From NCBI GenBank assembly GCA_964501335.1, contig CAZCTC010000001.1:62001-126000 (forward strand): a DNA stretch of 64,000 bases, given 5' to 3'. Numbering within the stretch: position 1 is the first letter of the stretch; each line of letters opens with the position of its first letter. The notes beneath the pieces were generated by a model. It was not told the origin of the DNA, made no database searches, and saw only the letters and a list, made by a program, of their open reading frames with translations. Below, in pieces: positions 9,401 to 17,989 of the stretch. Source of the stretch: CAZCTC01 sp964501335 (GTDB lineage Bacteria > Chloroflexota > Anaerolineae > B4-G1 > SLSP01). Both the position numbers and the translations under genes were made by a program.

Positions 9401-10196
9401 CGGCGGGGCGACCAACAGCTGGGAAGGCGCTTACAAGACCCCGCCGGCCGGCACCAGCACTTTCTACGGCATGGCCTACGACTGGCAGCCCGTCTATCAC
9501 GACCCACCGAGCAGTGAATGGTTCGGGATGCAGGCCTGGTCGATGGAACGGCTGGCCGAATACTACTACGTCACCGGCGACACCAAGGCCAAAGTCATCC
9601 TGGATAAATGGGTGGCCTGGGCCATGGCCAACACCACCATCAATGCCGACGGCATCCATTACAGCATCCCCTCGACCCTCGTCTGGGGCGGGCAGCCGGC
9701 CTTGAACTGGACCGCTACCACCCAGAACTGGGATCCCACGGATCTCACCTACAACAGCCAGCTCACCGTCTCCGTCAAGGAAACCACTACCGATGTCGGC
9801 GTGACCGGCGCTTATGTCAAAGCGCTGCTCTTCTACGCCAAGAAATCCGGCAACACCGCCGCGCAGCAAATGGGCAAAGACCTGCTGGATCGGATGTGGA
9901 ACCTCTACCGCGACGACCTGGGCATCGCCACCCCCGAACAACGCAAAGACTACAACCGCTTCGACGATGCAGTCTACGTTCCCACTACCTGGACCGGCAC
10001 CAACGGCCAGGGAGCGACGATCAATTCCGCCTCCACCTTCATGAGCATCCGCCCGGATTACCAGAACGACCCACAGTGGCCGCTGGTTCAGAGCTACCTC
10101 AACGGCGGCGCCGCTCCCACCTTCACCTATCACCGCTTCTGGGCTCAGAGCGACATCGCCCTGGCCTACGCCACCTACGCCTGGCTCTTCCCCTAA
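3411..10196 (+). CDS. celA: CelA-type secreted bifunctional cellulase, GH9-CBM3c-FN3/CBM2-GH48
   Basis: A 2261-residue secreted enzyme. The ATG at 3411 is chosen over the in-frame ATG at 3381 because AAAGAAAGGA lies just upstream. A signal peptide (hydrophobic LPLFLVFVLLVSLIA, cleavage near AQA) leads into: GH9 endoglucanase (about 33-490; DAGDHVKFG Asp91/Asp94 and NEVACDYNA Glu477); CBM3c (511-675); two FN3; CBM2 (861-963); four FN3; CBM2 (1342-1444); two FN3; and GH48 (1624-2261) with HETTSEAYSYW, Glu1677. GH9 cleaves internally and processively while GH48 is the reducing-end cellobiohydrolase, so the protein should hydrolyse crystalline cellulose alone. This is the end-to-end pairing of Caldicellulosiruptor CelA, but with CBM2 and FN3 linkers in place of CBM3b and Pro/Thr linkers. 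The three FN3 units at 6571-7407 are almost identical in DNA. The symbol is by architecture, not proven orthology. Confidence 0.93.
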   Translation: MESTYLSRVANRTLPLFLVFVLLVSLIAPAVQPAQAAGAFNYGEALQKSIFFYEAQAAGPKPAWSRVAWRGDAMTNDGSDVGIDLNGGWYDAGDHVKFGFPLASSVTLLAWGGVEYRQAYQDSGQLPYFLNNLRFVNDYFIKAHTAPNELYVQVGDGDWDHTKTGQWAAPEVKPSTVIARPSMKIDMTCPGPDVAAETAAAMAASSMVFKPSDPVYANTLLTHAKQLFAFAEATKGTDGKDNAYVNCLKTRYGTGIGFYNSTYGVYWDELAWGAAWLYRATNDADYLAKARLYYPKMGTENQTSTPVYTWSMGWNDKAYGVYVLMAQLTGESAFKTDAQRWLDWWSVGGGKRTPGGVIVVDSAGWGVLRYAANAAFLAFVYADYLGSTDPLYARYHDFAAKQINYALGDNPLNRSYVVGFGNNPPRNVHHRGAHGTWLGSMDSEPATSRHILYGALVGGPADDTTYSDKRNDWVANEVACDYNAGFTSALARMYKEYGGTPLANFPVAETPEVEYFVTAALNQSGSNSFTEVKALLQNRSAWPARITDKLSFRYFFTLEPGVSPSNISVITNMNDCGTGTATGPHLYAGSIYYIKVDCTGQNLYPGGQDPRTGRDAYRREVQFRITSTGAWDPTNDWSYSGLPAPGTTPITAPRIPVYDNGVLLYGLVPDGDATPPTAPTALTSPSQTSSSIALSWTASTDNVGVTGYDIYRNGTLVGSSTTTSFSDSGLTANTLYTYTVRAKDAAGNVSVASAALGVRTEVSNDTQAPTAPTALTSPSQTTTGIALSWTASTDNVGVTGYDIYRNGALAGSATTTSFSDSGLTADTLYTYTVKAKDAAGNVSAASAALAVRTKTNSVGACEVVYTISNQWNVGFTANVEVKNNGAPIVNTWTLNWTFPGNQVATSAWNAAVTQSGKNVTAVGTGWNGSIPTGGSASFGFQGTYSGANDKPTVFILNGVVCGGTTPDTEAPTAPTALASPSQTTTSIALSWTASTDNVGVTGYDIYRNGTLVGSATTTSFNNTGLTADTLYTYTVRAKDAAGNVSPVSAALGVRTRTAADTEAPTAPTGLASPSQTTTGIALSWTASTDNVGVTGYDIYRNGTLAGNSSTTAFSDSGLTADTLYTYTVKAKDAAGNVSAASAALGVRTRTAADTEAPTAPTGLASPSQTTTGIALSWTASTDNVGVTGYDIYRNGTLAGNSSTTAFSDSGLTADTLYTYTVKAKDAAGNVSAASAALGVRTRTAADTEAPTAPTGLASPSQTTTGIALSWTASTDNVGVTGYDIYRNGTLVGSAATTSFSDSGLTANTLYTYTVKAKDAAGNVSVASAALGVRTKTASGSTCEVVYTIGNQWGTGFIADVVIKNTGAPITSWTLNWTFPGNQTIANAWNTVATQSGAVVTAKNTGSNGSIATNGSVNFGFQGAYSGANDKPTTFVLNGVICGGGLDTEAPTAPTALTSPYQSSSAIRLSWTASTDNVGVTGYDIYRNGTLVGSSAGTVFTDTGLTADTLYTYTVTAKDAAGNVSAAGAALGVRTKVVPTIPAAPTGLTATVTSNSATLSWTASAGATDYDVYRNGTLVGSVIGVTFADMGLTASTRYTYTVRARNEAGTSAPSAALIVETTGQNLYLSRFLELYHEMRGTAANPNPNGYFSPKDIPYHSVETLICEAPDYGHETTSEAYSYWIWLEAMYGKVTGDWAPLAHAWSNMETYIIPSSLDQPSNAGYNPSKAATYAPEWPLPDNYPSPLDSGVSVGADPIYNELKTTYNTSDIYGMHWLIDVDNWYGYGQRGDGTSTPSYINTFQRGAQESVWETVPHPSWDEYKWGGTTGFLDLFVKESQPSAKQWRYTNAPDADARAVQAIYWAKQWADEQGGSATVNGLTVNAAKMGDYLRYSMFDKYFKKIGCTSPTCAAGTGYDSAHYLISWYYAWGGPTSGASWAWRIGSSHNHFGYQNPMAAYALSQVSYLKPASPNAARDWGTSLSRQLEFYRWLQTSNGAIAGGATNSWEGAYKTPPAGTSTFYGMAYDWQPVYHDPPSSEWFGMQAWSMERLAEYYYVTGDTKAKVILDKWVAWAMANTTINADGIHYSIPSTLVWGGQPALNWTATTQNWDPTDLTYNSQLTVSVKETTTDVGVTGAYVKALLFYAKKSGNTAAQQMGKDLLDRMWNLYRDDLGIATPEQRKDYNRFDDAVYVPTTWTGTNGQGATINSASTFMSIRPDYQNDPQWPLVQSYLNGGAAPTFTYHRFWAQSDIALAYATYAWLFP
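6571..7407 (+). repeat. Three tandem 279-bp FN3-coding repeats
   Basis: The same GCACCAGGAC block starts at 6571, 6850 and 7129, an exact 279-base (93-codon) period. Units 1 and 2 look essentially identical over their whole length. Unit 3 diverges after the YRNGTL codons. This implies recent duplication or conversion, and copy number could be collapsed in an assembly. Confidence 0.85.
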
Positions 10197-10236
10197 ACCG
10201 GAACGTCTCCGCACTCCTCTCTGGAAAAAACGAGTA

Positions 10237-10262
10237 GGGGGCGGCCTTGTAAGGCCGCCCCC
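10237..10262. repeat. Short GC hairpin after the cellulase gene
   Basis: Perfect 12-bp stem GGGGGCGGCCTT with a two-base loop, 40 bases past the stop codon. It is followed by A-rich DNA, so it lacks the U tract of a plus-strand terminator. It is a shortened member of the hairpin family. Confidence 0.6.
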
Positions 10263-10456
10263 AATACAAACAAAAAAACTCTTCCTCCTGCCCCCCGGGT
10301 CGCTTTTTACCGGGAAAACACCTGTTGCAGGACACAAAAACTGCTTTCAGGCCACAACTTTCGTACCGATTAAAAACAATTTCCGCGTCCCGCAACGGGT
10401 ACTTTCCAGGAAAAAAACGCCGCGCTGTGCGAAGCAATCAGAGAGTTGTTTTGTTT

Positions 10457-10490
10457 GTGTTTTGCGCGCATAAGAATGCGCGCAAAACAC
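10457..10490. repeat. Hairpin family copy: 15-bp arms, loop AAGA
   Basis: Perfect inverted repeat (GTGTTTTGCGCGCAT arm). It is followed on the plus strand by G and eight T, so it has a terminator shape for plus-strand transcripts. Confidence 0.8.
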
Positions 10491-10600
10491 GTTTTTTTTC
10501 TCCCGCCTTTTCGGGTCAACCGCAAAGATCGAAAATGATGGCTTCGCTTTACAAAAAACACCCCCTGCGGGACGCCTCCCGGCTCCCCTCTGGAAAAAAC

Positions 10601-10636
10601 GTATTTTGGGCGGCCTTCTCAGGCCGCCCAAAATAC
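10601..10636. repeat. Hairpin family copy: 16-bp arms, loop TCTC
   Basis: Perfect inverted repeat (GTATTTTGGGCGGCCT arm). The whole surrounding unit is repeated 130 bases downstream, including the preceding CTCCCCTCTGG and the following ACAAACAAAAAACTC. Confidence 0.85.
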
Positions 10637-10730
10637 AAACAAAAAACTCTCCCGCCTGCCGGCGCGTCGCAACGTCCTCAAAAAATATCTCCTGCGGAAC
10701 GCATCCTTGCTCCCCTCTGGGAAAAAGCCG

Positions 10731-10766
10731 GTATTGTTGGCAGCCTTCCGAGGCTGCCAACAATAC
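10731..10766. repeat. Hairpin family copy: 16-bp arms, loop TCCG
   Basis: Perfect inverted repeat (GTATTGTTGGCAGCCT arm). Tandem partner of the copy at 10601; arm bases differ at several positions but both strands have changed together. Confidence 0.85.
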
Positions 10767-11331
10767 AAACAAAAAAACTCTCTCCCCCTGCCCGGCGCGT
10801 CGCAACGTCCTCAAAAAAAGCCCCCTGCGGGACGCCCCCTCACTCCCCAGGCTTGCCAGTGACAGGATCTATGATAACCTACAGGAACGATAGAATAATT
10901 CATGTTACTACCTTTAAGCTACAAAATAGCAACTTAAGATTTACTGCACGCAAAGGATTAGTAGACAATAGACAGAATTCTGTAGACAGCAAATTTTCAG
11001 CCCATTTAAACCCATCAGGCAAAATCTCTTCCTGTCTACTGTCTACTTGCTACTGTCTGCTTGTTTTTTAAAGATCCTCAATAAAAGAATTCTGGTAGAC
11101 CGGTCAGTGTTTAACAGGCTTTTATATCCAGATAACCCGGCCTGTAAACGACTTAGAAAAAGCCCCCCTGGTTATCACCAGACAGAAAGGCGACCGGCCC
11201 GACTAAAAAATTTATCGGGCTGGTTTTAATGCGCGTCTGAACCTGGAAAAGGGGGAAAAAGGGGGAAGATAGAACCGAACACGCCCGAAATCTTGCATCG
11301 AAATTTCCAGTTTTTCACTCCAGGAGGAAAA
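10767..11331. other. Intergenic region with the second AGTAGACAGT foldback repeat
   Basis: It holds the tail of the tandem hairpin units, then at about 10950-11060 an inverted-orientation copy of the foldback element seen at 1399-1472 (left arm with GTAGACAATAGACAG, right arm CTGTCTACTGTCTACTTGC). From 11090 to 11310 I see no further gene or clear promoter for the protease. Confidence 0.55.
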
Positions 11332-14300
11332 ATGAAACGACGGTTAAGTATATGGAATATTTTCATTGTTGCCGCCATGGTATTCGGGCTGCTTCCCCAC
11401 CCGACGGCAATCTATTCGGCTGAACTTACCCAGCCTCTTCAACAGGGTGCCGACGATCCTCAAGGCCCCTCCAGTCAGCTGCCTCTAGAAAATTCCCCGG
11501 CTTCCCAGCCGACCCCCAAAAACACTTCAACCCGCTCCGAGACCCGCGAATGGGACCCTTTTCGAATCTGGCTGAGCAATAACCACATCCTCTCCACCTG
11601 GCCAGGCCCTGACGGCGCCGGTTATTCCGGAGCACTTTGTACCTATACCTGGGTTGACCTGCTGTCCACCGGTACTCCCATCACCTTCACCACCGGCAAT
11701 GCCGACGACGGGTATACCCCGCCCATCAACCTGGGCTTTGAATTTCCTTTCTATAACAGTTCCTATACTCAGACCTATGCCAGCAGTAATGGTCTTCTCT
11801 CTTTTGGTGCCGGGTCCACCTTTAACACCAATCAGTGCCCCCTGCCGGACGGTTCAAATCCTAACAATATCATCCCGATCATGTGGGATGACCTTGATTT
11901 CAACCTCAGCGGGCAAATCTATTATCAAAATTACAGTACCTGTCCATTAGGGACAGGAGCCTGCACCATCGTGGAATATCACGACACAGCTTATTATGAT
12001 GAAATTTCCCCGCTCCCCGGCTCTGCCGGCACCTGGGAAGCCATCCTCTACGAGGACGGCACTGTCAAAATCCAGGTCCTGAACTCCGGCGTCAATATGG
12101 GAAAAGGCTCCACGACCGGTATTGAGGGAACCCAGGCCGGCAATAATCACGGCCTGACCTATGCCTGTAATCAGGCCACCTCCATTCCCAACACGCTCTG
12201 CGTTCAGTTCAATCGCCCGGTTCGGCCCAACCTGAACACCTCCCAAATGATGGTTCCGGCTCTCGTTCAGCCCAATCAGCCCCTCACTTACACCCTGGTC
12301 CTTCGCAATAGTGGCAGCGAAGCGGCCACCCCGCTCTCTATACGGAATCCCATCCCGGCCGGCACCACATTTGCCGCCAGCCTCAGCGCCGGTTTGACCT
12401 ACAACTCCGCCCAAAACCGGGTGGAATGGACGGGAACGCTGAGCGGCCTCCATGCAATTTCGCTGACCTTTGTGTTGACCGCCGGCACCGTCTGCGGCGG
12501 AGCCATCACCAATACAACCATCATCAGCACGCCGCAACTCCCTTCTCAACTCTCACTGGTCGCCAACACCGATGTCTGGTCTATCTCCACCCTCTCCGCC
12601 GACTTTGAAGACAATAATGGCGGCTTTATCCCCGATCCCGGCAGTGATTGGCAATGGGGCATTCCCACTTACCCCCTGGATCTCCGCCCTCACAGCGGAC
12701 AGAAAGTCTGGGGCACCAATTTAAGCGGCCCGGCCAACGACAACAGTATCAATCACAATTTAACGGTCACCATCCAGGTGCCCGACGTCCCCGATGTCCC
12801 CATTCAACTCGTCTGGTGGGACTGGTTCGGCACCGACGGCGGTGATACCCGCCGCGTCCATATCAACGGCGCCGCCTACTGGGTAGACAACTCCGGCCTG
12901 GAACAACGCTATTGGGCCCGCCACACCCTCGACCTGACCGCCTGGCGCGGCCAAACCATCGACCTGAGATTTGTCATGTTTGGCTGTTGTTCTGCGCCCG
13001 GTCCCGACGGCTACTACCTGGACGACATCTCCATCGTCGCCTGCCCGACGCCGCAAGGGATCTACCTCAGTCCCGACCGGATAGAAACGGAAGGCTGCCC
13101 GGAAACACCCCAGCCGATAGAAATGGCCCTTTATAATGTAACGGCCGTCACCCGCACCTATAACCTGACCTACACCTTACAACATCCTAACCACGGAACC
13201 CTCACCGGTCCCTCCCAACTGACCGTTCCAGGTTCCGAAAAAATCACCTTCACCGCCGTCTTGACCCCCCAACTCTGTCTGCCTGAAGGGGCTCACCTGT
13301 TGGGGACCGTCGCCGCCGGCAGCGGCATCTACAGCACCTCGGCCAGCCTCGACCACACCATTGTCATGACCTCCATCTGCCCGAGCTGTAGCCAGCGAGG
13401 CTGGCTGCAAGGCCGCGTCTTCGACTTCGACGGCGTCACCCCGCCCCCCCAACCAGCCACCGTCCATATTGAACCGGGCGACCTGGATATCGAAGTCCTG
13501 CCTTCCGGCGCCTACAGCACAACCCTGATCCCCTTCGACAGCTATCATGTCACCGCGCTGGGCACCAACTACCGCTACCCCATCGGCCCCTACACATTGA
13601 CGGTTTACAACAACAACATCACCAACCAAAACTTCAGCCTCAACCGGGCCGATATCAACGCCAGTCCCTTAAAAATAACGACAACGCTGATAGCCCCCGG
13701 CACAACCGTGCGGACCATCACCCTGACCAATCAGGGCAACCTCTCCCTCACTTATAAAATCAACGAGGTTCCCCCGGCCGTTCCGGTGCAATCGAACCAG
13801 ATCACAACTTTGAGCAAAACCGGACCGCTGGAAATCGATCCCCGGCTCAGCGATCACATGACAACGCAAGGCCATGACGGCTACCTGATCTACCTCCGCC
13901 CCTATCCCGACCTCAGCCCTGCCTATCAAATGGATTGGAACGAACGGGGCCGGTTTGTCGCAAGCGCCCTCCAAAAAGTGGCCGAAGAATCCCAGACAGC
14001 GCTGAAAGCCTACCTGGACAAAAGAAATGTCTCCTACCGGGCCTTCTGGGTCGACAACGTCATCGTCGTCCAGGACTCTTCTAAAGCCGTCTTTGAAGAA
14101 CTCAAAGCTTTCCCCGAAATCAAACTCTTGCAAACGCTGCCCCATCCGCAACTGATGGATGCCGAAGAAACGAAAACGCCGACCCGCACCCTGTTGCCGA
14201 CCAGCATCGAGCCCAATCTCACCCACATCAACGTCGATCAGGTCTGGGCTCAAGGCATCGACGGCCAGGGAATTGTGGTCGCCAATATCGATAGCGGCGT

Positions 14301-16842
14301 CCGCTATACCCATCTGGCCCTGGTTTCCCAATATCGAGGGAACCTGGGCAATGATACCTTCGACAACAACTACAACTGGTGGGACCCCGCCCCCGGTGGC
14401 GGCAGCAGAGCACCGGAAGACCCCGACGGCCATGGCTCTCATACCATGGGAATTATCGTCGGCGACGACAACGGCGCCAATAAAATCGGCGTGGCTCCCG
14501 GCGCGCAATGGATTGCCTGCAAAACCTTTGAAACCCTGGATGAGGACTATACCATCTCCCTCCTGGAATGCGGTCAGTTTATGGTCGCCCCCTGGAATCT
14601 GAATGGGACCAATCCCGACTCGGATAAGCGCCCCCACATCGTCAACAACTCCTGGGGAGATTGTGGTTTCACCTATAACAACTGGTATGACGGCATCTTG
14701 AATAGCTGGCTCGCCTCAGGGATTTACCCGATTTTCGCCAACGGCAATGCCAGCAACTGCGGCTACGATACCCCACCGGGATTGAACACGGTGACCACCC
14801 CCGCTCGCTCCGGCAAAGTCACCGCCGTCGGCTCGACCGGCCTGAACAACGGCCTCTATGCCCCACACTCCACCTGGGGCCCCACCGACAATCCCGACCT
14901 CATCAACCCGCGCGGCCATGCCGATCTCAAACCGCAGGTAGTCGCGCCGGGCGTCGGCATCCGCTCCGCCATGCGAGACAGTGACACGGCCTACATCTAC
15001 CTCAGTGGCACCTCGATGTCCGCCCCCCATGTCGCCGGCCTGGTCGCTTTGATGTGGGAAGCGGCCCCCTGTCTGCTCGGTGACTATGCCAACACAGAAA
15101 CCATCATCGAACAAACCGCGACCCCCATTGCTTACAATGACGGCTATGGAGCCCGGGTGCCCAACTATGCCACCGGCTGGGGAGAAATCAACGCCCTCAA
15201 AGCTGTCAACGAAGCAAAACGGTTTTGCGCCGGCATCTCCTGGATGGAGGTCACCCCCATCAGCAGCACAATTCCAACCTCTGGAAATCGTGTGGTAACG
15301 GTAACCCTGACCTGTAACCTGACGGACACCACACCGACGCAACCGTTGCAGGGATCCCTCTCGATCCAGCACAATGACCCCACGGTCAGCACCCTCAATA
15401 TCCCGGTGGAATTGACCTGTGCCAATCCGGTTCTGACCCCGCGTTGGAACAAAGAGGTCTGGATCAATGGAGTCAAAGCAACCTCCTTTAACACACCCTA
15501 CGCCGTCCACGCCGGAGATCTGATCACGGTCGTCGAAGCCCTCGGCGCTTCCTACTCCGGACCGATCTCCGCCGTATTGACCCAGAGCTGGGAACCGGGG
15601 CTCCAGTTGAAATCCTATTCTCAACCCTCGGCCGGAACGATTATCACCGGCACCGACCGTCTCACCTGGACGCTGAACAACGTTACTCCCAACATCTCCC
15701 ATCTTCTCACCAAGACCTATCAGGCCCGGTACAGCAGCTGGACCACCGCCACGCTCTCCGAACAATACACCGTCACCGGCGCCACGCAACCGATCACCGA
15801 TCTCCGGGTAACCTTCGTCCAACACTTCCCCCCCGTCACGTTGACCAAAACAGGGCCCATCACGGCAGAATTGGGATCGATTGTCCCCGTCCAACTGGTC
15901 ATCTCCAGCGACGGCGCCTTCCTGAAATCCGCCTGGCTCACCGACACCCTGCCCCCCGAAATGACCTATGTCGGCGGACTCCGCACGAGCTTTGGAGAGA
16001 CACGCGTTGAGACCAATACGATCTATTGGGACAACCTCCCGCAAAGCACCATCATGGTCGGAGTAGTCTCACCCGATCCGGAAGTCGACGATCTGCTGGA
16101 ATATCTAAATGAAATTGAAAATGTGAACGCCCGACGAGTTTCGGCCTCATTGTATACACTGACTCTCGAAGATCTGCGGCCTTACGCCATCATCGTGGTC
16201 TGTAACAATGCCCGCTGGGACCCGGCCAATCCCCTGGTCGCCGATGTCCTGGCCGATTATATCGACAACGGCGGCAAGCTCATCATCTCCAATCTCGCCT
16301 GGGATTACACCGGCCTGGGGCTGAGAGGCCGCCTCATCTCTGGCGGCTATACACCTTACATGACCGCCACCGCCAACCTGAATGCCACCTCGCTGGGCGA
16401 ATTCAATGCCAATCACCCCGTCATGGCCGGTATCGGCATCACCAACTCGCTCTCCACTGCCACCCACGAAAACCTGGTTCTGACCAACGGGGCGACTTAC
16501 ATCGCCCGCTGGGCCGACGGACAACCGCTGGTCTATGCCCAGGGAGAAAACGTTCTGGGGTATAATTTCCGCCTGGACTGGACCCGGGAAGGGAATCCCT
16601 GGTCAGGAGAGGTACCGCAGCTGCTGGAGAACTCGATCCGCTGGCTGGTTCGCAACCAGCGCACCCCACTGCCGACGACGGTTACCACTACATTCAATGT
16701 CCGCATCAATACCATGCCGGCAAGTCGAAATATACAAAACTCAGCCCGCCTCAGCTGGGATAGCGACTATGCTTCCGCCATTCACGACATGGCCATCACC
16801 GTAAGTTACGTCTATCTGCCCATCGTCCTACGCAAAGGCTGA
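11332..16842 (+). CDS. Secreted subtilisin-family (S8) serine protease with adhesin-like domains
   Basis: An 1836-residue protein. The ATG at 11332 follows AGGAGGAAAA; the upstream in-frame TTG has no such site. A signal peptide (WNIFIVAAMVFGLLPHPTAIYSAE) precedes a beta-sandwich region (about 70-290), a DUF11-like repeat (295-400), a MAM/immune-inhibitor-A-like lectin fold (405-570) and surface domains. The S8 domain (about 940-1300) has the complete triad: Asp987 in IDSG, His1034 in DGHGSHTMG, Ser1228 in SGTSMSAPHVAG. A flavodoxin-like segment follows at about 1560-1720. The C-terminus ends YLPIVLRKG, a short tail that recalls a sorting-like ending common on Chloroflexota secreted proteins. 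Its role is probably extracellular protein degradation. It is followed by a strong hairpin and the esterase gene. Domain limits outside S8 are approximate. Confidence 0.88.
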   Translation: MKRRLSIWNIFIVAAMVFGLLPHPTAIYSAELTQPLQQGADDPQGPSSQLPLENSPASQPTPKNTSTRSETREWDPFRIWLSNNHILSTWPGPDGAGYSGALCTYTWVDLLSTGTPITFTTGNADDGYTPPINLGFEFPFYNSSYTQTYASSNGLLSFGAGSTFNTNQCPLPDGSNPNNIIPIMWDDLDFNLSGQIYYQNYSTCPLGTGACTIVEYHDTAYYDEISPLPGSAGTWEAILYEDGTVKIQVLNSGVNMGKGSTTGIEGTQAGNNHGLTYACNQATSIPNTLCVQFNRPVRPNLNTSQMMVPALVQPNQPLTYTLVLRNSGSEAATPLSIRNPIPAGTTFAASLSAGLTYNSAQNRVEWTGTLSGLHAISLTFVLTAGTVCGGAITNTTIISTPQLPSQLSLVANTDVWSISTLSADFEDNNGGFIPDPGSDWQWGIPTYPLDLRPHSGQKVWGTNLSGPANDNSINHNLTVTIQVPDVPDVPIQLVWWDWFGTDGGDTRRVHINGAAYWVDNSGLEQRYWARHTLDLTAWRGQTIDLRFVMFGCCSAPGPDGYYLDDISIVACPTPQGIYLSPDRIETEGCPETPQPIEMALYNVTAVTRTYNLTYTLQHPNHGTLTGPSQLTVPGSEKITFTAVLTPQLCLPEGAHLLGTVAAGSGIYSTSASLDHTIVMTSICPSCSQRGWLQGRVFDFDGVTPPPQPATVHIEPGDLDIEVLPSGAYSTTLIPFDSYHVTALGTNYRYPIGPYTLTVYNNNITNQNFSLNRADINASPLKITTTLIAPGTTVRTITLTNQGNLSLTYKINEVPPAVPVQSNQITTLSKTGPLEIDPRLSDHMTTQGHDGYLIYLRPYPDLSPAYQMDWNERGRFVASALQKVAEESQTALKAYLDKRNVSYRAFWVDNVIVVQDSSKAVFEELKAFPEIKLLQTLPHPQLMDAEETKTPTRTLLPTSIEPNLTHINVDQVWAQGIDGQGIVVANIDSGVRYTHLALVSQYRGNLGNDTFDNNYNWWDPAPGGGSRAPEDPDGHGSHTMGIIVGDDNGANKIGVAPGAQWIACKTFETLDEDYTISLLECGQFMVAPWNLNGTNPDSDKRPHIVNNSWGDCGFTYNNWYDGILNSWLASGIYPIFANGNASNCGYDTPPGLNTVTTPARSGKVTAVGSTGLNNGLYAPHSTWGPTDNPDLINPRGHADLKPQVVAPGVGIRSAMRDSDTAYIYLSGTSMSAPHVAGLVALMWEAAPCLLGDYANTETIIEQTATPIAYNDGYGARVPNYATGWGEINALKAVNEAKRFCAGISWMEVTPISSTIPTSGNRVVTVTLTCNLTDTTPTQPLQGSLSIQHNDPTVSTLNIPVELTCANPVLTPRWNKEVWINGVKATSFNTPYAVHAGDLITVVEALGASYSGPISAVLTQSWEPGLQLKSYSQPSAGTIITGTDRLTWTLNNVTPNISHLLTKTYQARYSSWTTATLSEQYTVTGATQPITDLRVTFVQHFPPVTLTKTGPITAELGSIVPVQLVISSDGAFLKSAWLTDTLPPEMTYVGGLRTSFGETRVETNTIYWDNLPQSTIMVGVVSPDPEVDDLLEYLNEIENVNARRVSASLYTLTLEDLRPYAIIVVCNNARWDPANPLVADVLADYIDNGGKLIISNLAWDYTGLGLRGRLISGGYTPYMTATANLNATSLGEFNANHPVMAGIGITNSLSTATHENLVLTNGATYIARWADGQPLVYAQGENVLGYNFRLDWTREGNPWSGEVPQLLENSIRWLVRNQRTPLPTTVTTTFNVRINTMPASRNIQNSARLSWDSDYASAIHDMAITVSYVYLPIVLRKG

Positions 16843-16860
16843 TTTTTCCTCTCTGTCTAT

Positions 16861-16895
16861 AAGGTCGCGTGCCCTGGAAAAGGGCACGCGACCTT
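16861..16895. terminator. Strong hairpin after the protease gene
   Basis: Perfect 15-bp stem AAGGTCGCGTGCCCT with a five-base loop, 19 bases after the stop codon. It is followed by AAATC and not a T tract, so it may protect or attenuate the transcript rather than terminate it. Confidence 0.5.
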
Positions 16896-16920
16896 AAATC
16901 AACCCACCAAGGAGCTATCA

Positions 16921-17748
16921 ATGTCCGTCCTCGAACCTACATTCATCACCAAAGATCCGGTTGGCATACAGACCTTCGAACTGGCCTCTCAATTCATCAA
17001 CGACCGCTTCACCATCCGGGTCGCCTTGCCTGCCATGTACCCCGTCACCGATCGCACCTACCCCGTCCTCTATATGCTCGACGGAGATAGCAGCTTCGGT
17101 CTGGCCGCCTCCACCCTGGCCTACGTCAACCTGGGCGGCAATTTCGGAATGGGGAAAAACATCCCCGAAATGATCGTCGTCAGCATCGCTTACGATCGCG
17201 GAGCATTGCCCTGGCTCTTCACCCGGGTACGAGATTTCAGCCCCACCGTCGATCCGACCTTCAACTACAACAATCCCAATTTCCAGATCCCTGAAAGCGG
17301 TCAGGCCGAAAAATTCTATCAATTCTTCTCCGAAGAGCTGATCCCCACTCTGATGGCGCATTATCGCATCGATCCAGCGCTGGCCGTGCTGGCCGGCCAT
17401 TCCATGGGAGGGCTCTGGGGACTCTACACGCTCTTTCACGAACAACGCCTCTTCCATAAATACATTCTGGCCTCGCCTTTCGTCGGCTGGGATAACAACA
17501 GCATCCAGCAATTCGAGGCCGCTTACGCCCAACAACAACGGGCATTGCCCGCCGATGTCTTCTTCTCTGTCACCGGCCATGAACCGACCCCGACTTACAT
17601 CGAAGAAGTGCACACCTTCTATAAGACCCTTCAAGATCGAAATTACGCAAACCTGCGCACCCATCTGGCCGTCTACCACGACGAAAACCACTTTTCAGTC
17701 TGGCCTAAAGCCTTCCTGGACGGCCTGGTCTACATCTTCAACAACTGA
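16921..17748 (+). CDS. Alpha/beta-hydrolase esterase (esterase D/Fes-like)
   Basis: A 275-residue hydrolase whose ATG follows AAGGAG. The fold is recognisable from YPVLYMLDGDSSF near residue 45, the nucleophile elbow GHSMGG with Ser161, and a C-terminal HDENHF with the likely catalytic His257. This pattern is typical of the putative-esterase family (S-formylglutathione hydrolase, siderophore esterase and acyltransferase antigens). No signal peptide is visible, so it is probably cytosolic. The substrate is not deducible. It lies 78 bases downstream of the protease on the same strand with a hairpin between, so co-transcription is possible but not assured. Confidence 0.8.
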   Translation: MSVLEPTFITKDPVGIQTFELASQFINDRFTIRVALPAMYPVTDRTYPVLYMLDGDSSFGLAASTLAYVNLGGNFGMGKNIPEMIVVSIAYDRGALPWLFTRVRDFSPTVDPTFNYNNPNFQIPESGQAEKFYQFFSEELIPTLMAHYRIDPALAVLAGHSMGGLWGLYTLFHEQRLFHKYILASPFVGWDNNSIQQFEAAYAQQQRALPADVFFSVTGHEPTPTYIEEVHTFYKTLQDRNYANLRTHLAVYHDENHFSVWPKAFLDGLVYIFNN

Positions 17749-17936
17749 CTTCTGAGATCAAGGGCGGCCACATCGGGTCGTCCCTACAAAAAACTCTCTG
17801 CTGCGGGGGCGCCCTGAACTGGCCTTGTAAAACCATTTCGGTTAAAGCACCCGGGGCGGGACCCAAAAACCGTTTTTGCCCCACGCTAATAAACGACCGC
17901 ACATGTCGAGAACGCTAATCGCTCTGGTCAAAAAAC

Positions 17937-17972
17937 ATGTTTGCGCGCGCATAAGAATGCGCGCGCAAACAT
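17937..17972 (-). terminator. Rho-independent-type terminator of the minus-strand gene cluster (hairpin family copy)
   Basis: Perfect 16-bp arms (ATGTTTGCGCGCGCAT) with a four-base loop, 18 bases past the stop of the last minus-strand gene. Read on the minus strand the stem is followed by G and six T, a textbook terminator shape. Confidence 0.7.
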
Positions 17973-17989
17973 AAACAAATCTCTGAACC

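Noticed and set aside
10237..10262. Rho-independent terminator of the cellulase gene
   Set aside because: The stem is perfect but is followed by A-rich sequence on the plus strand with no U tract, so it is listed as a repeat only.
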